From: Lanius collurio | Taxonomy: Eukaryota; Chordata; Aves; Passeriformes; Laniidae | NCBI GenBank assembly: GCA_020086605.1 | Contig: JACBWW010000003.1 | Coordinates: forward strand, 3,334,082 to 3,398,081 | Length of the DNA: 64,000 bases | Direction: 5' to 3' | Shown: positions 27,301 to 38,011 of the stretch, piece by piece | Layout: each line of letters begins with the position of its first letter | Numbering within the stretch: position 1 is the stretch's first letter | Made by a program: the position numbers and the translations under genes | The notes under the pieces: model-generated | What the model saw: only the letters and a program-made list of their open reading frames with translations | What the model was told of the DNA's origin: nothing | Database searches by the model: none

Positions 27301-27786
27301 GGACAGAGGTTACTGCTCTTTTACTCTTCAGTGGGATCACTTAAGAGAGCTGTTGAAAACTCAGTACATATAATGGATTCTAATATCACACAAGCTGAGA
27401 GGAAAGAAGTGTGCAATTTACACATTTTGCTCTAGTGGTAGTATTGATTCTGTCCTATAAACCAACTTGTTCCCACATAAGACAAACATAAAACTGTCTG
27501 AACTGAAATGCACCAATCTGCCCAAAGCATCTGTTTCTGGAGGAAGAGAGAGATAGAGGAAAAAAACCAACCTAGAATAGCAAGGAAGGACATAGCTTTC
27601 TTTTTTTTCTTATAATGGTCTCATCTGTGAAAATAAAGGGTGTGAAAACCATCAAAAACATCCAGGAACATTTGCAAAGTGGACAGAGAAATATGCTTTC
27701 ATTCTGATAACCTTGAACTTTCAAAAAGATGTGATAGAGAAGAAACTAGATGGTGGGAAATATGGAAATAGCAGAAGGGCATTGTA

Positions 27787-28379
27787 TGTTGGTGTGGTTT
27801 GACCCCATGTGGCAGCGAACCCTCACACAGCCACTTGCTCACTTCCCAGCACTGGGATGGAGCAGAGAATCAGAATGGTAAAAGTGAGAGAGCTTGTGGG
27901 CTGAGATAAAGGCAGTTTAATAGATAAAACAAAGCCGTGCACACACAACCAAAGCAAAACAAGGCATTCATTCACCACTTCTCTTGGGCAGGCTGTTCAG
28001 CCATCTCCTGGAGAGCAGGGCTCCATCACGTCTCATGGTGACTCAGGAAGACAAATGCCATCCCTCTAAATATCTCCCCCTGCCTTCCCTCTCCCCCCAC
28101 ACTTTATATGCTGAGCATGATGACGTGGTCTGGGATAACCCTTTCATCCCCTGGGCTCAGCTGTCTCGGCTGTGTCCCCTCCCAACTCCTTCTGCTCCTC
28201 CAGCCTCCTCACTTGTGGGGTGGAGTGAGAAGCAGGGGTCTTGACTCTCTCTAAATACTGCTCAGCAGAAGTGAAGACATCTCTGAGTTCTCAACACTGT
28301 TTTCAACACAACTCCAAAGCTTAGTCCTGTACTAGCCACTATGAAGAAAATTACCTGTATTCCAGCTAAAACCAGCACA
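27787..28379 (-). mobile_element. Solo LTR of an endogenous retrovirus (ERVL-type, neoavian family), nearly full length
   Basis: The LTR runs antisense to the window. On the minus strand it starts TGTGCTGGTTTTAGCTGGAA at 28379 and ends in TG..CA style near 27787 (alternative end 27793). On its sense strand it keeps a TATA-like CATATAAAG (complement of 28102-28110), a TGACG-containing element just upstream, and an ATTAAA poly(A) signal (complement of 27916-27921), spaced as U3, R and U5 should be. I recognise it as a widespread neoavian ERVL-type LTR; the exact family name is unverified. No gag, pro or pol coding sequence lies next to it, so it is a solo LTR left by recombination. I could not find a convincing 5-base target duplication. 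A minus-strand open frame overlapping it (28262-28633) is partly a translation of the LTR and not a gene. Confidence 0.85.
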
Positions 28380-28611
28380 GATTTGCAAGTATAGACACAT
28401 GAGATGCCTCTTCTGAATAAAGGCCTTCTATTTGGAGTAGCACCACAAAATGCAAGCCTTATCTCTAGTATATTAACATAAACATTGTCAACAAACATGT
28501 CAAAACAAGTAAACAAAGGTAAAAACTCTGATTTCTGGAAAACAGCAAGAAAAAAATAACAAAACACTTCTTCTAAGTGGCTTAAAAATAAGAATAAGGA
28601 GAAAAGCAACC
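28380..28611. other. Short AT-rich spacer between LTR and CR1 fossil
   Basis: No recognisable feature. The last part, roughly 28560-28611, may be more decayed CR1 sequence leading into the recognisable fossil. Confidence 0.4.
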
Positions 28612-29110
28612 CACACAGATTCATTAAGAACAAATCATGTCAAATCAATCTAATTTCTTTGTATGAAAGTTAACAGGACTTTTGGATGAGGGAAAGTATG
28701 TGACACATGCTGACTTTAGTAAGGCTTTTCACATTGTTGCACATGACATTTTCATAACTAAGCCATGGAAATATAAACTAGATAATACTGCTGTTTGGTG
28801 AGCCTAGCTGGTTGGAAAACCACATAGAGAATAATTATCAGTGGCTCGCTGTCAAAGTGGAGAGATTTATCAAATTGGGCTCTTCAGGAGCCTGTCTTTA
28901 ATTTAATGTGATTCAATATTTTCATTACAATGTTGGATGATAGCACAGAGAGTAAGCCTATTAAATCTACAGATGACACCAAACTGTGACAGATGTGAAG
29001 ACATTGGAGGACAGGATTAGAATTTGAAATGGTCTTGTCAAGTTGGAGAAAAAAAGCCACCTGTAAACCACTAATGACAAATGCAAAACTCAGAACAATA
29101 AACTCAACAA
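28612..29110 (+). pseudogene. CR1-type LINE fossil: reverse-transcriptase region with frameshifts and a mutated active site
   Basis: Three CR1 reverse-transcriptase blocks appear in the correct order on the plus strand. At 28617 the frame reads RFIKNKSCQINLISLY, the start of the palm region. At 28712 it reads DFSKAFHIVAHDI, where intact CR1 has DFSKAFDTVPHDIL, so the Asp after AF has become His. At about 28963 it reads IKSTDDTKL, where intact elements have IKFADDTKL: the two catalytic aspartates survive but FA has become ST. The three blocks lie in different frames and a stop follows the first, so at least two frameshifts have occurred. Similarity fades near 29110. The coding strand is opposite to that of the CR1 fossil at the left edge, so this is a separate insertion. 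Open frames on the minus strand here (for example 28884-29216) are antisense shadows. Confidence 0.85.
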
Positions 29111-31629
29111 ATCCATAATGGGGAATATCTGTGTGAAAAACAGTATTGTCTCTGCCAGACCTATTTCTGCTTAAGCAGGAAATCTGCCTATGTCTAAGCA
29201 CTGCTGCTATTCCCAAATTCAGTATCTATTTGATGAGACCAATCTGACTTGCCCAAACATCCACAGCTCCTTCCTCCTCTTTGACACAAAGTGCTTTGGA
29301 ACAAGTTCTATGGCCCAGAGATTTTCTCTTTTCTTCTTCTGCCTCATGTGCCATTCTTCTTACCAAAAATGACTGCCTCTAAATAGCCACAGAGTATTCC
29401 CTTTCTCCTAGAGTCTTTGACTCTCCCCTCTGTTTAGAACATTGGTACATCTTCCACCTCCTAGTTCTCACCAACTTCTAAAAGATATAAACAAAAGCCC
29501 TTTTACAAAGTGTTGATTTTTCCTTTCCATTTCATCTTTTCCCACTTCTCTCCTGATTGTCTCTGGTTTCTCCATTAGTTGTGCATCCTGTAGCTCTTTC
29601 TTGCTCCTGAATTCACGATATATTAGCATCCCACAAAGACCTATGCATTAGCTTTGAAAAAAAAAGAGAGGGAATCTCAACATTCCTACTAAGAAATTTT
29701 CACTTGAAAAACTGGGATTTGTTCTAAATTACTGGTGAAATTCATGTGGCCTTAAATACTTCAGAGCAAGCTCTCTGTTATCCAGCTGTTCCTTGAAGAC
29801 ATGACCAGAGCAGCTGTGTGTTGATAGTAAGATCCAGAGGAAGGTAGAAAGTGCTTTTGCAGATGCACATCTTCTAAGTTCCAGGTATCTCACAGGCACA
29901 ATCTGGAATTTTCATAAGCCACTCATCTTCAACCAGTCTCTTCCACAACATGGAACACTTATATCCAGTTATGTTGATCAGATTAAGCAGTGTTTTAAGT
30001 CCCAGGTTTGGCAAGAGAAAATTTCTCCATTCACCCCTTTACCTTTGGCTGAAAATCATAACTACACAGACCATTCTGTTCCTGCTTAATCATGTCCCCA
30101 GAAACTTTCAGGTTAGTCACTAGTTGCAATACTGCTGAATATGGATACAAGTCTGCATCAACAAACAAAATGAAGTAAAGTAACACAGAAAAGGGTTGAC
30201 TGCCAAAGTTGTAGTTAAGCACTAAGAAACTAAGACTGAAAAGCTGAAAATGAGAAAACGGTTCCATTTTGCAATAACAAAAAAATGAAATAGGTTTAAT
30301 GAGATGCAAAAATAAAATATTTTCTTGATAAAATATGCACAAAACCTTAAAGAAGTTGTGGGTGAAGAGGAGGAAATCCAAAGGGAAGCAAGAAAGATCA
30401 GAGTGTTCGAAAATATGTAGGATGATACAACAGTGAAATTGTTCTTCCAAAAGAAGTGAAAATTTGGGAATACTTTTCTCTTAGTTTTGTGACTTTTTGC
30501 CAATATCAGCATCTGCTCATGAATTAACTCCTGAACTTTCACAACTGACACATATCAAGATAAATCCCCTCTAAAAGGTAAGTCTGTGCATTTGTAAACC
30601 TTGTTGTAATATTGTATTACTGTAGAAATTCTGGGTCCTATAGAGCAGTCTTCCTATCTTGTTCCAGATCATTCTAAACAATTTTTATACAGATTTTTGA
30701 GGAAAAATTTCTTGGATTTGACTGATAAATGTATTAATGGTATGTCTACTTCCTCACTGCAAGACTCATCTGACACAGTTTTGAAGCCCAATGCAATAAC
30801 TTAAAAATAAGTAGGAGTGCACAGCCCTATTTCAAACAATCTCTAATTGATTATCTGCTTGTAAATTACAAGTATAGATACCTCTGTGACTTCTTTTTAG
30901 GATACTTTTTAAGCCAACCTGAGGCCAGACATAATTACAAAACAACATTTTTAACTTTACAAATAGTTTTAACCATATCTCTTTGCACTCAAAAAGTAAA
31001 GAAATTATTCCCTTTCTCTTTTCCTTGCGTATATTCCCTCTTTTGTCAGAAAAAAAAAGAAAGAAAGATAAAAAAAGTCTATATATCCTGCACTATTAAC
31101 TATAATGATGAGAATATAAATCTTGCTTGATACTGTACTAGGGGAATGAGTATGCAACCCCTTTGATTAAAAGCAAGAATCACATTGAGAAATCTACAAA
31201 AAGATTCTCACATAGATAAGTCATGACAGTCCCTGAGCCTGATCTTATTCCCTACCCTTTAATTTTATGCTGAAGGTAAAAGTCATGCATGGGTCAAATC
31301 ACAAGGACTTACCTGAGTTAGGAAATATTTTTAATTGAAAATTCATTACAAAAATACAAAAATATAAAAAATGCACAAGAATTGTTCAAGCAAAGAGTGC
31401 AGGATTAGTAGTTTAATGGCAACATTTGTAAATACTGGAAATTTACAGGTCACAAATATGAAGAAGTGATTAAGCAGCTCATTTCTTACATAAATATTTT
31501 TGTTCTGCTTCAAATGAATGAAGAAGATAGATATTTTGCCTGTCAGTAATTTCTACTGGGTAGTATAGATTCATACTCAACAGTAATTGCCCAAGATTTT
31601 TACTCCCAAAATCATTTATGAGGTTATTT

Positions 31630-31632
<3 letters not shown>

Positions 31633-31662
<30 letters not shown>
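31633..31662. repeat. (TA)15 microsatellite
   Basis: Fifteen uninterrupted TA units. The length is likely to vary between individuals. Confidence 0.95.
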
Positions 31663-31666
<4 letters not shown>

Positions 31667-32627
31667 GCTTTTTTTCAGACACACATGCATCTAATTTGTA
31701 TGCAAAATTGCTAAAGGGAAAACCTCCCACATCAACATCTTTACAAAAAGTCTTCTCATTCAGGTAACTCAGCTGGAGGGACTGAAATCTAGCTGAATAC
31801 CTTAACTAGCAGGAACATGTTCATTTAAATCAGATATGAATTAGTATCTGTGTGTTCCTTCTATTAAATCAAAAGTGAAGTAGGATTATTACATTGCATA
31901 GGTGGAAACAAATTTGTTAAACATGAGGAGTTTTTAATGTTGATGATTAAAAAAAAAAGTACAGGACTACAAAGCATGTTTATGCCAATTCTTAGTTAAA
32001 TAAGATTCATTTCAGCTAGAATCTTCAACTTGCTCCTTTGGATATATATCCCTTCATATTCTGTGAAACTGGTGGACATAGCTACTAATCATGTAATCAG
32101 GTATTAAAACCTGTAATTAGATAGGTTTACTTGGTACATTTTGAAACTCTATATTTTGCTTCCTGATCATTTCAGAAATTGAGTTAAATTTACTGTAAAA
32201 GGTATGTCTCTGAAAAGTTGTAGTACACATGTTAAAAACTTAAAGGCATTGACAAAACAGGTAAAAACATGTTTTAAGAAGCATGTCTTGAAATCTGCTA
32301 AATGGTGGAAGATCTTGCCAAATATTGAAAGTTTGCAGGGCAGCTTTTCAAAACATAAAAGTCAAATCAGCCAACCATACACTAATCATATAGTCCTGGC
32401 TCCTAGCATAAAAAAAGATTTCAGGGTTTAGGATGTTTGCTGCTAACAGACCGTTTTCATAATAGAAGATGGATTCCTAAAGAATGTAATGCATTTGAGT
32501 ATTGTTGGTTTCTCAGGATCAAAATTAATAAAAATAAAGTGAGAAGAAGACTGTGATATTATTAATCAGACAGCAGAAATAACATTTCTGTGATGACATC
32601 TACCTTGAATTCTCAAGATTATTATGA

Positions 32628-32650
32628 ACAACTTTAATTGTTAAAGTTGT
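32628..32650. repeat. Inverted repeat, 10-bp arms with 3-base loop
   Basis: ACAACTTTAA at 32628-32637 is the exact reverse complement of 32641-32650. The loop is TTG. It may be chance in AT-rich DNA. Confidence 0.75.
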
Positions 32651-34913
32651 GCATGTTTTTTGATTTTTTTCTTTTATATTACAGACAACAGTGTGCAGGT
32701 ATCCTGAAGACATTCTAAAATTTTGTTAAGAAAACAATTATGATGAAAAAGTGTACACTGAAATTAAGCATGTTTTCTCTTTTCCTATCTAAGATCAAAT
32801 ATATGCTTGAGTCAATTTCCCTACCCCTTACTACACAGAGCAGGCTCAGAGCACACAGACTACGCATTTCAAATGAAACTAATTTGGAATATTCACTGTA
32901 AGAATGCACCCAATATTCTTCAGCTGCCAAGAGACTTCCAGTACAGGAGACAGACTAGACCCAGACTGAATAACCCTCCCCAAAACATGTATATAACATG
33001 GGCCTCGGGTTCTCAGCACCACTTGTTACATATCACAGATACATTCCTATTGTGTGTACTTGATAAAGTCATGCTAGGGTCTGTCATCACTGGCAAAACT
33101 TCTTCAGGCTATGAGATTTAGAAATTCAAGTTCTAATTTCAAGGCACCACTCATTAGTGTAGACCCCATGAGCAACCGACACCTTTGAGACACATCTTGA
33201 TGGTGATTTTTTTTACTAGGGGGAAGCATACACAAACCCACCGAGCCCTGATGTCATGTGCTCATTATGCTCATGGTAAAATAGCTTCAGCAGAACAGAA
33301 TTTAATCTCCAACATCCAGTTACTTGCTGAGTAGTATATATTGCACTTGGATAAGGAACACCTCGTGTTGGGTTCCTGTTTCAAACCAGATGGACTAATG
33401 GTAGGTCTTTCAGTACCTAGATTTATCTTCTAGGGCACACCACAAGGAATTACTTCACTATCAAGTTATATTTGCTCTAGTCCAGTCAAAGTGGGAGGCC
33501 AAAACAGCAGAGGTAACTTAGCTGTAAATGGAAATGGAGAAAAATATTGTTCTCTGCTTCGAGAAGCCAGAAGATATTGGCTGAGGTTACATCAACAAAA
33601 TAAAATCTCCTATTTAGGATTTATAATAATTATAACTGTTTGATTCATATGATTATTTCACTATTAATTTTTTTTTAGTATATCTTTTCAAATAGCATTT
33701 TTGTCGCTATTCTTGATTAGTTCTTATTAGATAGAAAAAGATATTTTTAAAAGCAAACACTCTTCGGTTAGAGATGGAGAAAAGTAGCTGTGATCGTGCT
33801 TATCTTGCTGAGTGACACAGAAAATCCATTGTGCAAGTGAGAATAGAAACCATACTTTCTGAGCCATAAGCCTGTAAATTTAATCAAAAAAGTTATTTTT
33901 ATTCTGTATTTAAGTATAATTATCATTGGCTATGAAAAAGCGCTTTACCAAAATAATTTGTGGAGTAATAGGTAAGGAAAAAAAGAAACTTGTAGTTAGT
34001 TTTTGAATTAATAAAAGGAAAACTTTAATATATATGCTTGGAAAATATCTAGCACAGTTAAACAACATCCATGTGAAATATATCCAACCATCTAAAAATG
34101 AAGGCAATTAGCAGCAATTATAGAGCTTCTTTCCCAACACTATGTATTGTAAATCCTTTTAATCAGTGAAAGCACCAATAACATCAAGCCATTGTGTGTC
34201 TGAACAGGAAGCCTAGTATGTAAGAACACTTTGCTTTTAATTAACTTTTGGATACCACTTTCTGCAGATTATTATCAGGAGAGGTGCTGCATAGAGGAAA
34301 CTATGTATTTTAGGTTCCTATTAAAGGATTAATTGTATTTTTAAGTGCAATATGTTAATGAGAAGTAATGGTTGTTTGCTGGAGGTATACTGTACTTAAT
34401 AGGTTAGTGGATAAACAGCCCCTGCATTAAAAGGAATTATTGTATTTGTCATAAATACCTTTGAGGATAAATTTGCTTTCAACTGCTAGAGGAATTCTTT
34501 GATACAAAACATGAAGGATTACATGAAGGTGACAGGAGAGGTAGTCTGCATCTGTCAGGTGTGCTCCTGATCACAGGCCAAGAAAACTTACAAAGTAACC
34601 TGGGGCATATTACATTTAGAAACCAAGCCCTGTTATCAAAAATCAAAGAATCCAATGTAGTTGAATGTTTTGTATTTGGAAAGGGGAAGGGAAGAAGTAA
34701 TGCATTTGGAATTTACTGTGTTTCTTGCTAGCTGAGGTTTTTCTGCTGGGCTCAGTAACCCCTCAGAGGGCAAGTGTGTTTAGAACAGTATCTGCTACTG
34801 TAATGTAAAAATGGAGCTGCAAAAGTTAAGTTCTCAGTTTTTTAACACAAGCCCTAAGCCATGACCACAAAGGGTAATTTAAGAAGGGGAAAAAACCAAA
34901 CTACCCAACAAAT

Positions 34914-34950
34914 GAACAAACAAAAACAAACAAACAAACCCTCCCCCCCC
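34914..34950. repeat. (CAAA)n tract ending in a C8 run
   Basis: Several CAAA/CAAAA units, then CCCT and eight consecutive C. Low-complexity DNA. Confidence 0.9.
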
Positions 34951-36475
34951 AACTTGAGATAAAAACCCCAAAGGAACTATCCAGAGTGAGTACTTTTCAT
35001 CTCCTGCTTCAAGACTGGGTAGTTTCGTATGAATTATTTTTCATGGGAATTTTGCAAGAATCTCTTCTAACCCCACCCACTCTTTCATGTTGGATATGGT
35101 TGTTAATTGTGCAAGGGCATGGGTGGGGGGAAAATTACTACTGTGATTTTGGAGTAATTTAGTTTTTAGAGACAAGAGCTTCTTTTTTAGCAAGTGTTTA
35201 ATCTAGAGTAAGTCTTTTCCTATAAAAGGTGTAGGCTTGATTTTCTTTCTGTCAAGTGTACTGCAGGTCTAGTTTGTTGACATTTCTGTTGATTCAAAGA
35301 GCGGGACCGTAGGGTGAAAGGGGGGACTAAGATTTGATTTGGTTGTGCAGGAGGACTGCACAAGTGGACAACCATATTATGAAGTGTGTTCACATACCAG
35401 TATAATGCCAAGGAGAAGGAGAAGGGTTTAAACAAACTTAAGAAGGTCCCATAAGGAGAAAGAAAAATAGCTTTACATTATAAACTGCAATGAAGGTTGG
35501 AATCACAGAGAAGAAAATAAAAAAGAGCATAATAGAAGAGAAAAGATGTTTGGCTACTAGTAAAAGAAAAAAAAGTGTATTTATGGTTATACATAACATA
35601 TTCAAACAGACTTGTGAAATATTTTTTAATTTGTGTTTTAATACAAGCATAACAGTGCTTGTAATTTTCAAAATAAATTTTTCAGTGGTACCCTAAATGT
35701 TGAAAGTAGATGAGACCCTCAGTGTCTTCGAGTGTTACAGGATGAAATTAAGGCCTGCTACCGGAGAGAGCATGGATTTAGAGGAAAAGAACTAATCCCA
35801 TAATCTTCCCCCTGAAAGAAATCTCTCCTCTAAAAACCTGAGACACTTCGTTTCCCATTTCAAGAGATACTTCAACCCTCACACTTCATGACAGACACCT
35901 TTTTCAGAATAAAATCTTAAACTTTCCTTAAGTATATTTAGACTTGAAAAAACATAAGAAATATACAGTTGCCTTTGTTTATTTGTTTGATGCTTTCTTT
36001 TTATGCTGAAATTGTCTTGTCAAAGAAAACAGTCTGTGAGGCCCAAACAAAAAGTATAATAGCTCTTGATGAATGATATCCCATTTTTTTTTCCCCAAAA
36101 GTTCTAGCTCTCTGTCATAAGGAAGGATACAAGATCATGCAAGTATTTTTGACTTGTCAGCTTCTCCTATGATTTTTCCCGTGAAGTTGGAAGAACAAAA
36201 ATGTGCAAAAATTCTATTTGGTTAGAATGCTAAGTTAAAAGATCTTCAGCTGTTTCTTTTTAAAATATGCACATAAAATGCTACCATGCTTCAGATGCAA
36301 TTTATGTGTTATTGTTTCTTGCATGGAAATTACTAGAATTGTGGTTTCATAAACTGTGATATTAATTAAAACTTAGTGTTAAGTATATGAAGGCCATGAC
36401 AACCAAATTCTTAAAAACTCTAATAGAAAAGAAAATAAAGCGATAACAAGTAAGTCTAATATGCACTATGAATGA

Positions 36476-36560
36476 GGTATCCCTGCCCATGGCAGAAAGG
36501 TGGAAACTGGATGATCTTTAAGGTTACTTCCAACCCAAAACAGTGATTTTGTGATTATGA
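36476..36560 (+). mobile_element. CR1 LINE 3'-end fragment
   Basis: The sequence follows the CR1 3' end closely: CCCTGCCCATGGCAG, then GGAAACTGGATGATCTTTAA, GGTTACTTCCAACCC, and a degenerate ATTCTATGA-like tail (TGATTTTGTGATTATGA). About 85 bases of a 5'-truncated copy remain. This is the untranslated tail recognised by the CR1 reverse transcriptase, so no coding sequence is expected. Confidence 0.88.
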
Positions 36561-37471
36561 CTGCATGCTTTAAAAAATGTAGGAATCAATAGAATGTTTA
36601 CTCAAAGATCTAAGAAATAGAACTTGTTTTGCAAACAATTTAGTAAGAAATGTGCCAAAGTGTTGAATCTGTTCCTCCATCTCATTAGTATTTGTCATCT
36701 GAAATTGTTACCAAGGAAAAGAAAATCTAAGGTAGTCTAAACCAAGGCCAAAACGATTTATACTGGCAGCCAAAGCCAGCCTGCCAGTGCAAGTCAGTTT
36801 TTCCGACTCAGTCAGTGAGTCAAATAAAGAGAAGTGAGTCTACTCAGATGGTGATTCCTGAGACCAATTAAAGGCAATTCTGAGGTTCTTTCAACTTATC
36901 CCATTATAACCTTCAGTAAACCACCACCTAATTTTTTTATTATAATTATTTGTGTAAATGCTAGCTCATAGACAATTAGCATTTTCTGTAGGAACTCACA
37001 TACTGGATTGACTTTGTAGAAAAGCATTGCATAAAGATAAATGACTTTAAGGATAAAGGAACTTTATACAGGATGGTTTTCTGAAACTATTCAGCAAGCC
37101 ATAAAATCTCAACTAGCTAGTTTTTTAAAACAGTATGTCTGGCTTATGAATTTAGTAGCTTGAGAGTAGAGTTAGTGGTAAACCTGAAACACTGAAAATT
37201 TATTTACTGTCTTTGAAATTAAATAATTGTATTGATCTGTAAAGTCTGGGATGCTTTGTTACAGTTTCAGCATTAAAATATTTTTACCTGTTTCAAATTC
37301 TTTGTGTTCTCCCTAGTAATCACAATTCTTTCTCTGCATCAGCTGGATAGATTCACAATTCTAAGTTTTAAGACATTTATTTTCTCCTTTGTAGTCATGA
37401 TTTGTGGGAGGTTTCTCCTGATTTTTCACAAGTTTTGCACTATCAGCAGAGAACAATTTCCCTTAGTCCAA
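36561..37471. other. Non-coding spacer with a TGAGTCA-rich patch
   Basis: No gene recognised. At 36805-36822 GACTCA and TGAGTCA form an inverted pair five bases apart, resembling AP-1 half and full sites, with further GAGTC and ACTCA words at 36836-36846. Confidence 0.5.
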
Positions 37472-38006
37472 TGTTTTGGTTTAATTCCAGCTGGCAACTA
37501 AACCCTACGTAGTTACACTCTCATTTCTTCCTGGTGGCATGGGGAAGAGAACCAGAAGGGCAAAAGTTAGAAAATTTATGTGTTGAGATAAAGACAATAT
37601 AATAGGGAAAGCAAAAGCCATGGACACAAGCAAAGCAAGGTAAGACATTCACCACTTCCCATGGGCAGGCAGATGTTCAGCCATCTCCCAGAGAGCAGGC
37701 TTCAGCATACCATAGCTCCAAGGCTTGAGAAGACAAACACCATCATTCTAAATGTTCCCCCCCTGTCTTCTTCTTCCCCTATATCTACATGCTGCACATG
37801 ATGCCATACAGCATGGAATGTCCCTTGGGTCGGCTGGGGTCAGTTGTCCCAGCTGTGCCCCCTCCCACCTTCCTGTGCACCTCCAGCCTCCTCCCTGGTG
37901 GGCTGGGTGAGAAGAAGGAAAGGCCTTTACTTTGGGTCAGCACTGCTCAATAGTAACAAAAAAATCCCTGTGTTATCAACACTCTTTCCAGGACAAAACC
38001 AGCACA
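37472..38006 (-). mobile_element. Solo LTR of an endogenous retrovirus, same ERVL-type family, older copy
   Basis: This is antisense to the window and colinear with the LTR at 27787-28379. Shared blocks include the AGCTGGCAACTAAACCC edge, GTTGAGATAAAGACA, CACCACTTCCCATGGGCAGG, TTCAGCCATCTCC and the final ACCAGCACA. On its sense strand the TATA region (complement of about 37781-37790) and the ATTAAA poly(A) signal are both mutated, and a segment near the U3 start is deleted, making it about 60 bases shorter than the other copy. The flanks TCCAA (37467-37471) and TCCAT (38007-38011) look like a 5-bp target-site duplication with one mismatch, as expected for an ERVL insertion. That makes it an independent solo LTR rather than the partner of the other one. 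No viral coding sequence is present. Confidence 0.85.
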
Positions 38007-38011
38007 TCCAT

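Larger units (their letters stand above)
11967..27786. other. AT-rich non-coding stretch, no gene recognised
   Basis: No exon, RNA gene or complete transposon could be recognised. Simple features include A13 at 12541-12553, a CAAA-rich tract at 14932-14963, a TATTTAAA repeat at 20483-20503, a 12-bp-arm hairpin at 21856-21884, (CT)n at 22799-22819 and a 10-bp-arm inverted repeat at 24371-24392. Open frames are at most 106 codons (minus strand 15394-15714) and carry no family signature. An octamer-like ATGCAAAT lies near 15953 in a very AT-rich patch, but one such match is expected by chance. Confidence 0.6.
29111..36475. other. AT-rich non-coding stretch, no gene recognised
   Basis: No exon, RNA gene or transposon was recognised. 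The longest open frame is minus-strand 30031-30450 (139 codons, rich in Phe, Leu and Ser as expected for AT-rich noise, no domain). Simple features are a (TA)15 microsatellite at 31633-31662, a 10-bp-arm inverted repeat at 32628-32650 and a CAAA tract with a C8 run at 34914-34950. The segment 34180-34480 is AT-rich and nearly repeat-free in the way conserved non-coding DNA often is, but that needs alignment to judge. Confidence 0.6.

Noticed and set aside
28262..28633. Minus-strand open frame of 123 codons that looks like a membrane protein
   Set aside because: Part of it is the translation of the solo LTR ending at 28379, not a host gene.
30031..30551. Two overlapping minus-strand frames rich in Phe, Leu and Ser
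   Set aside because: The hydrophobic composition comes from A-rich plus-strand DNA read in antisense. There is no coherent membrane-protein family pattern.
27787..38006. A complete provirus bounded by the two LTRs
   Set aside because: There are no gag, pol or env remnants in between, and the right LTR has its own likely target duplication.
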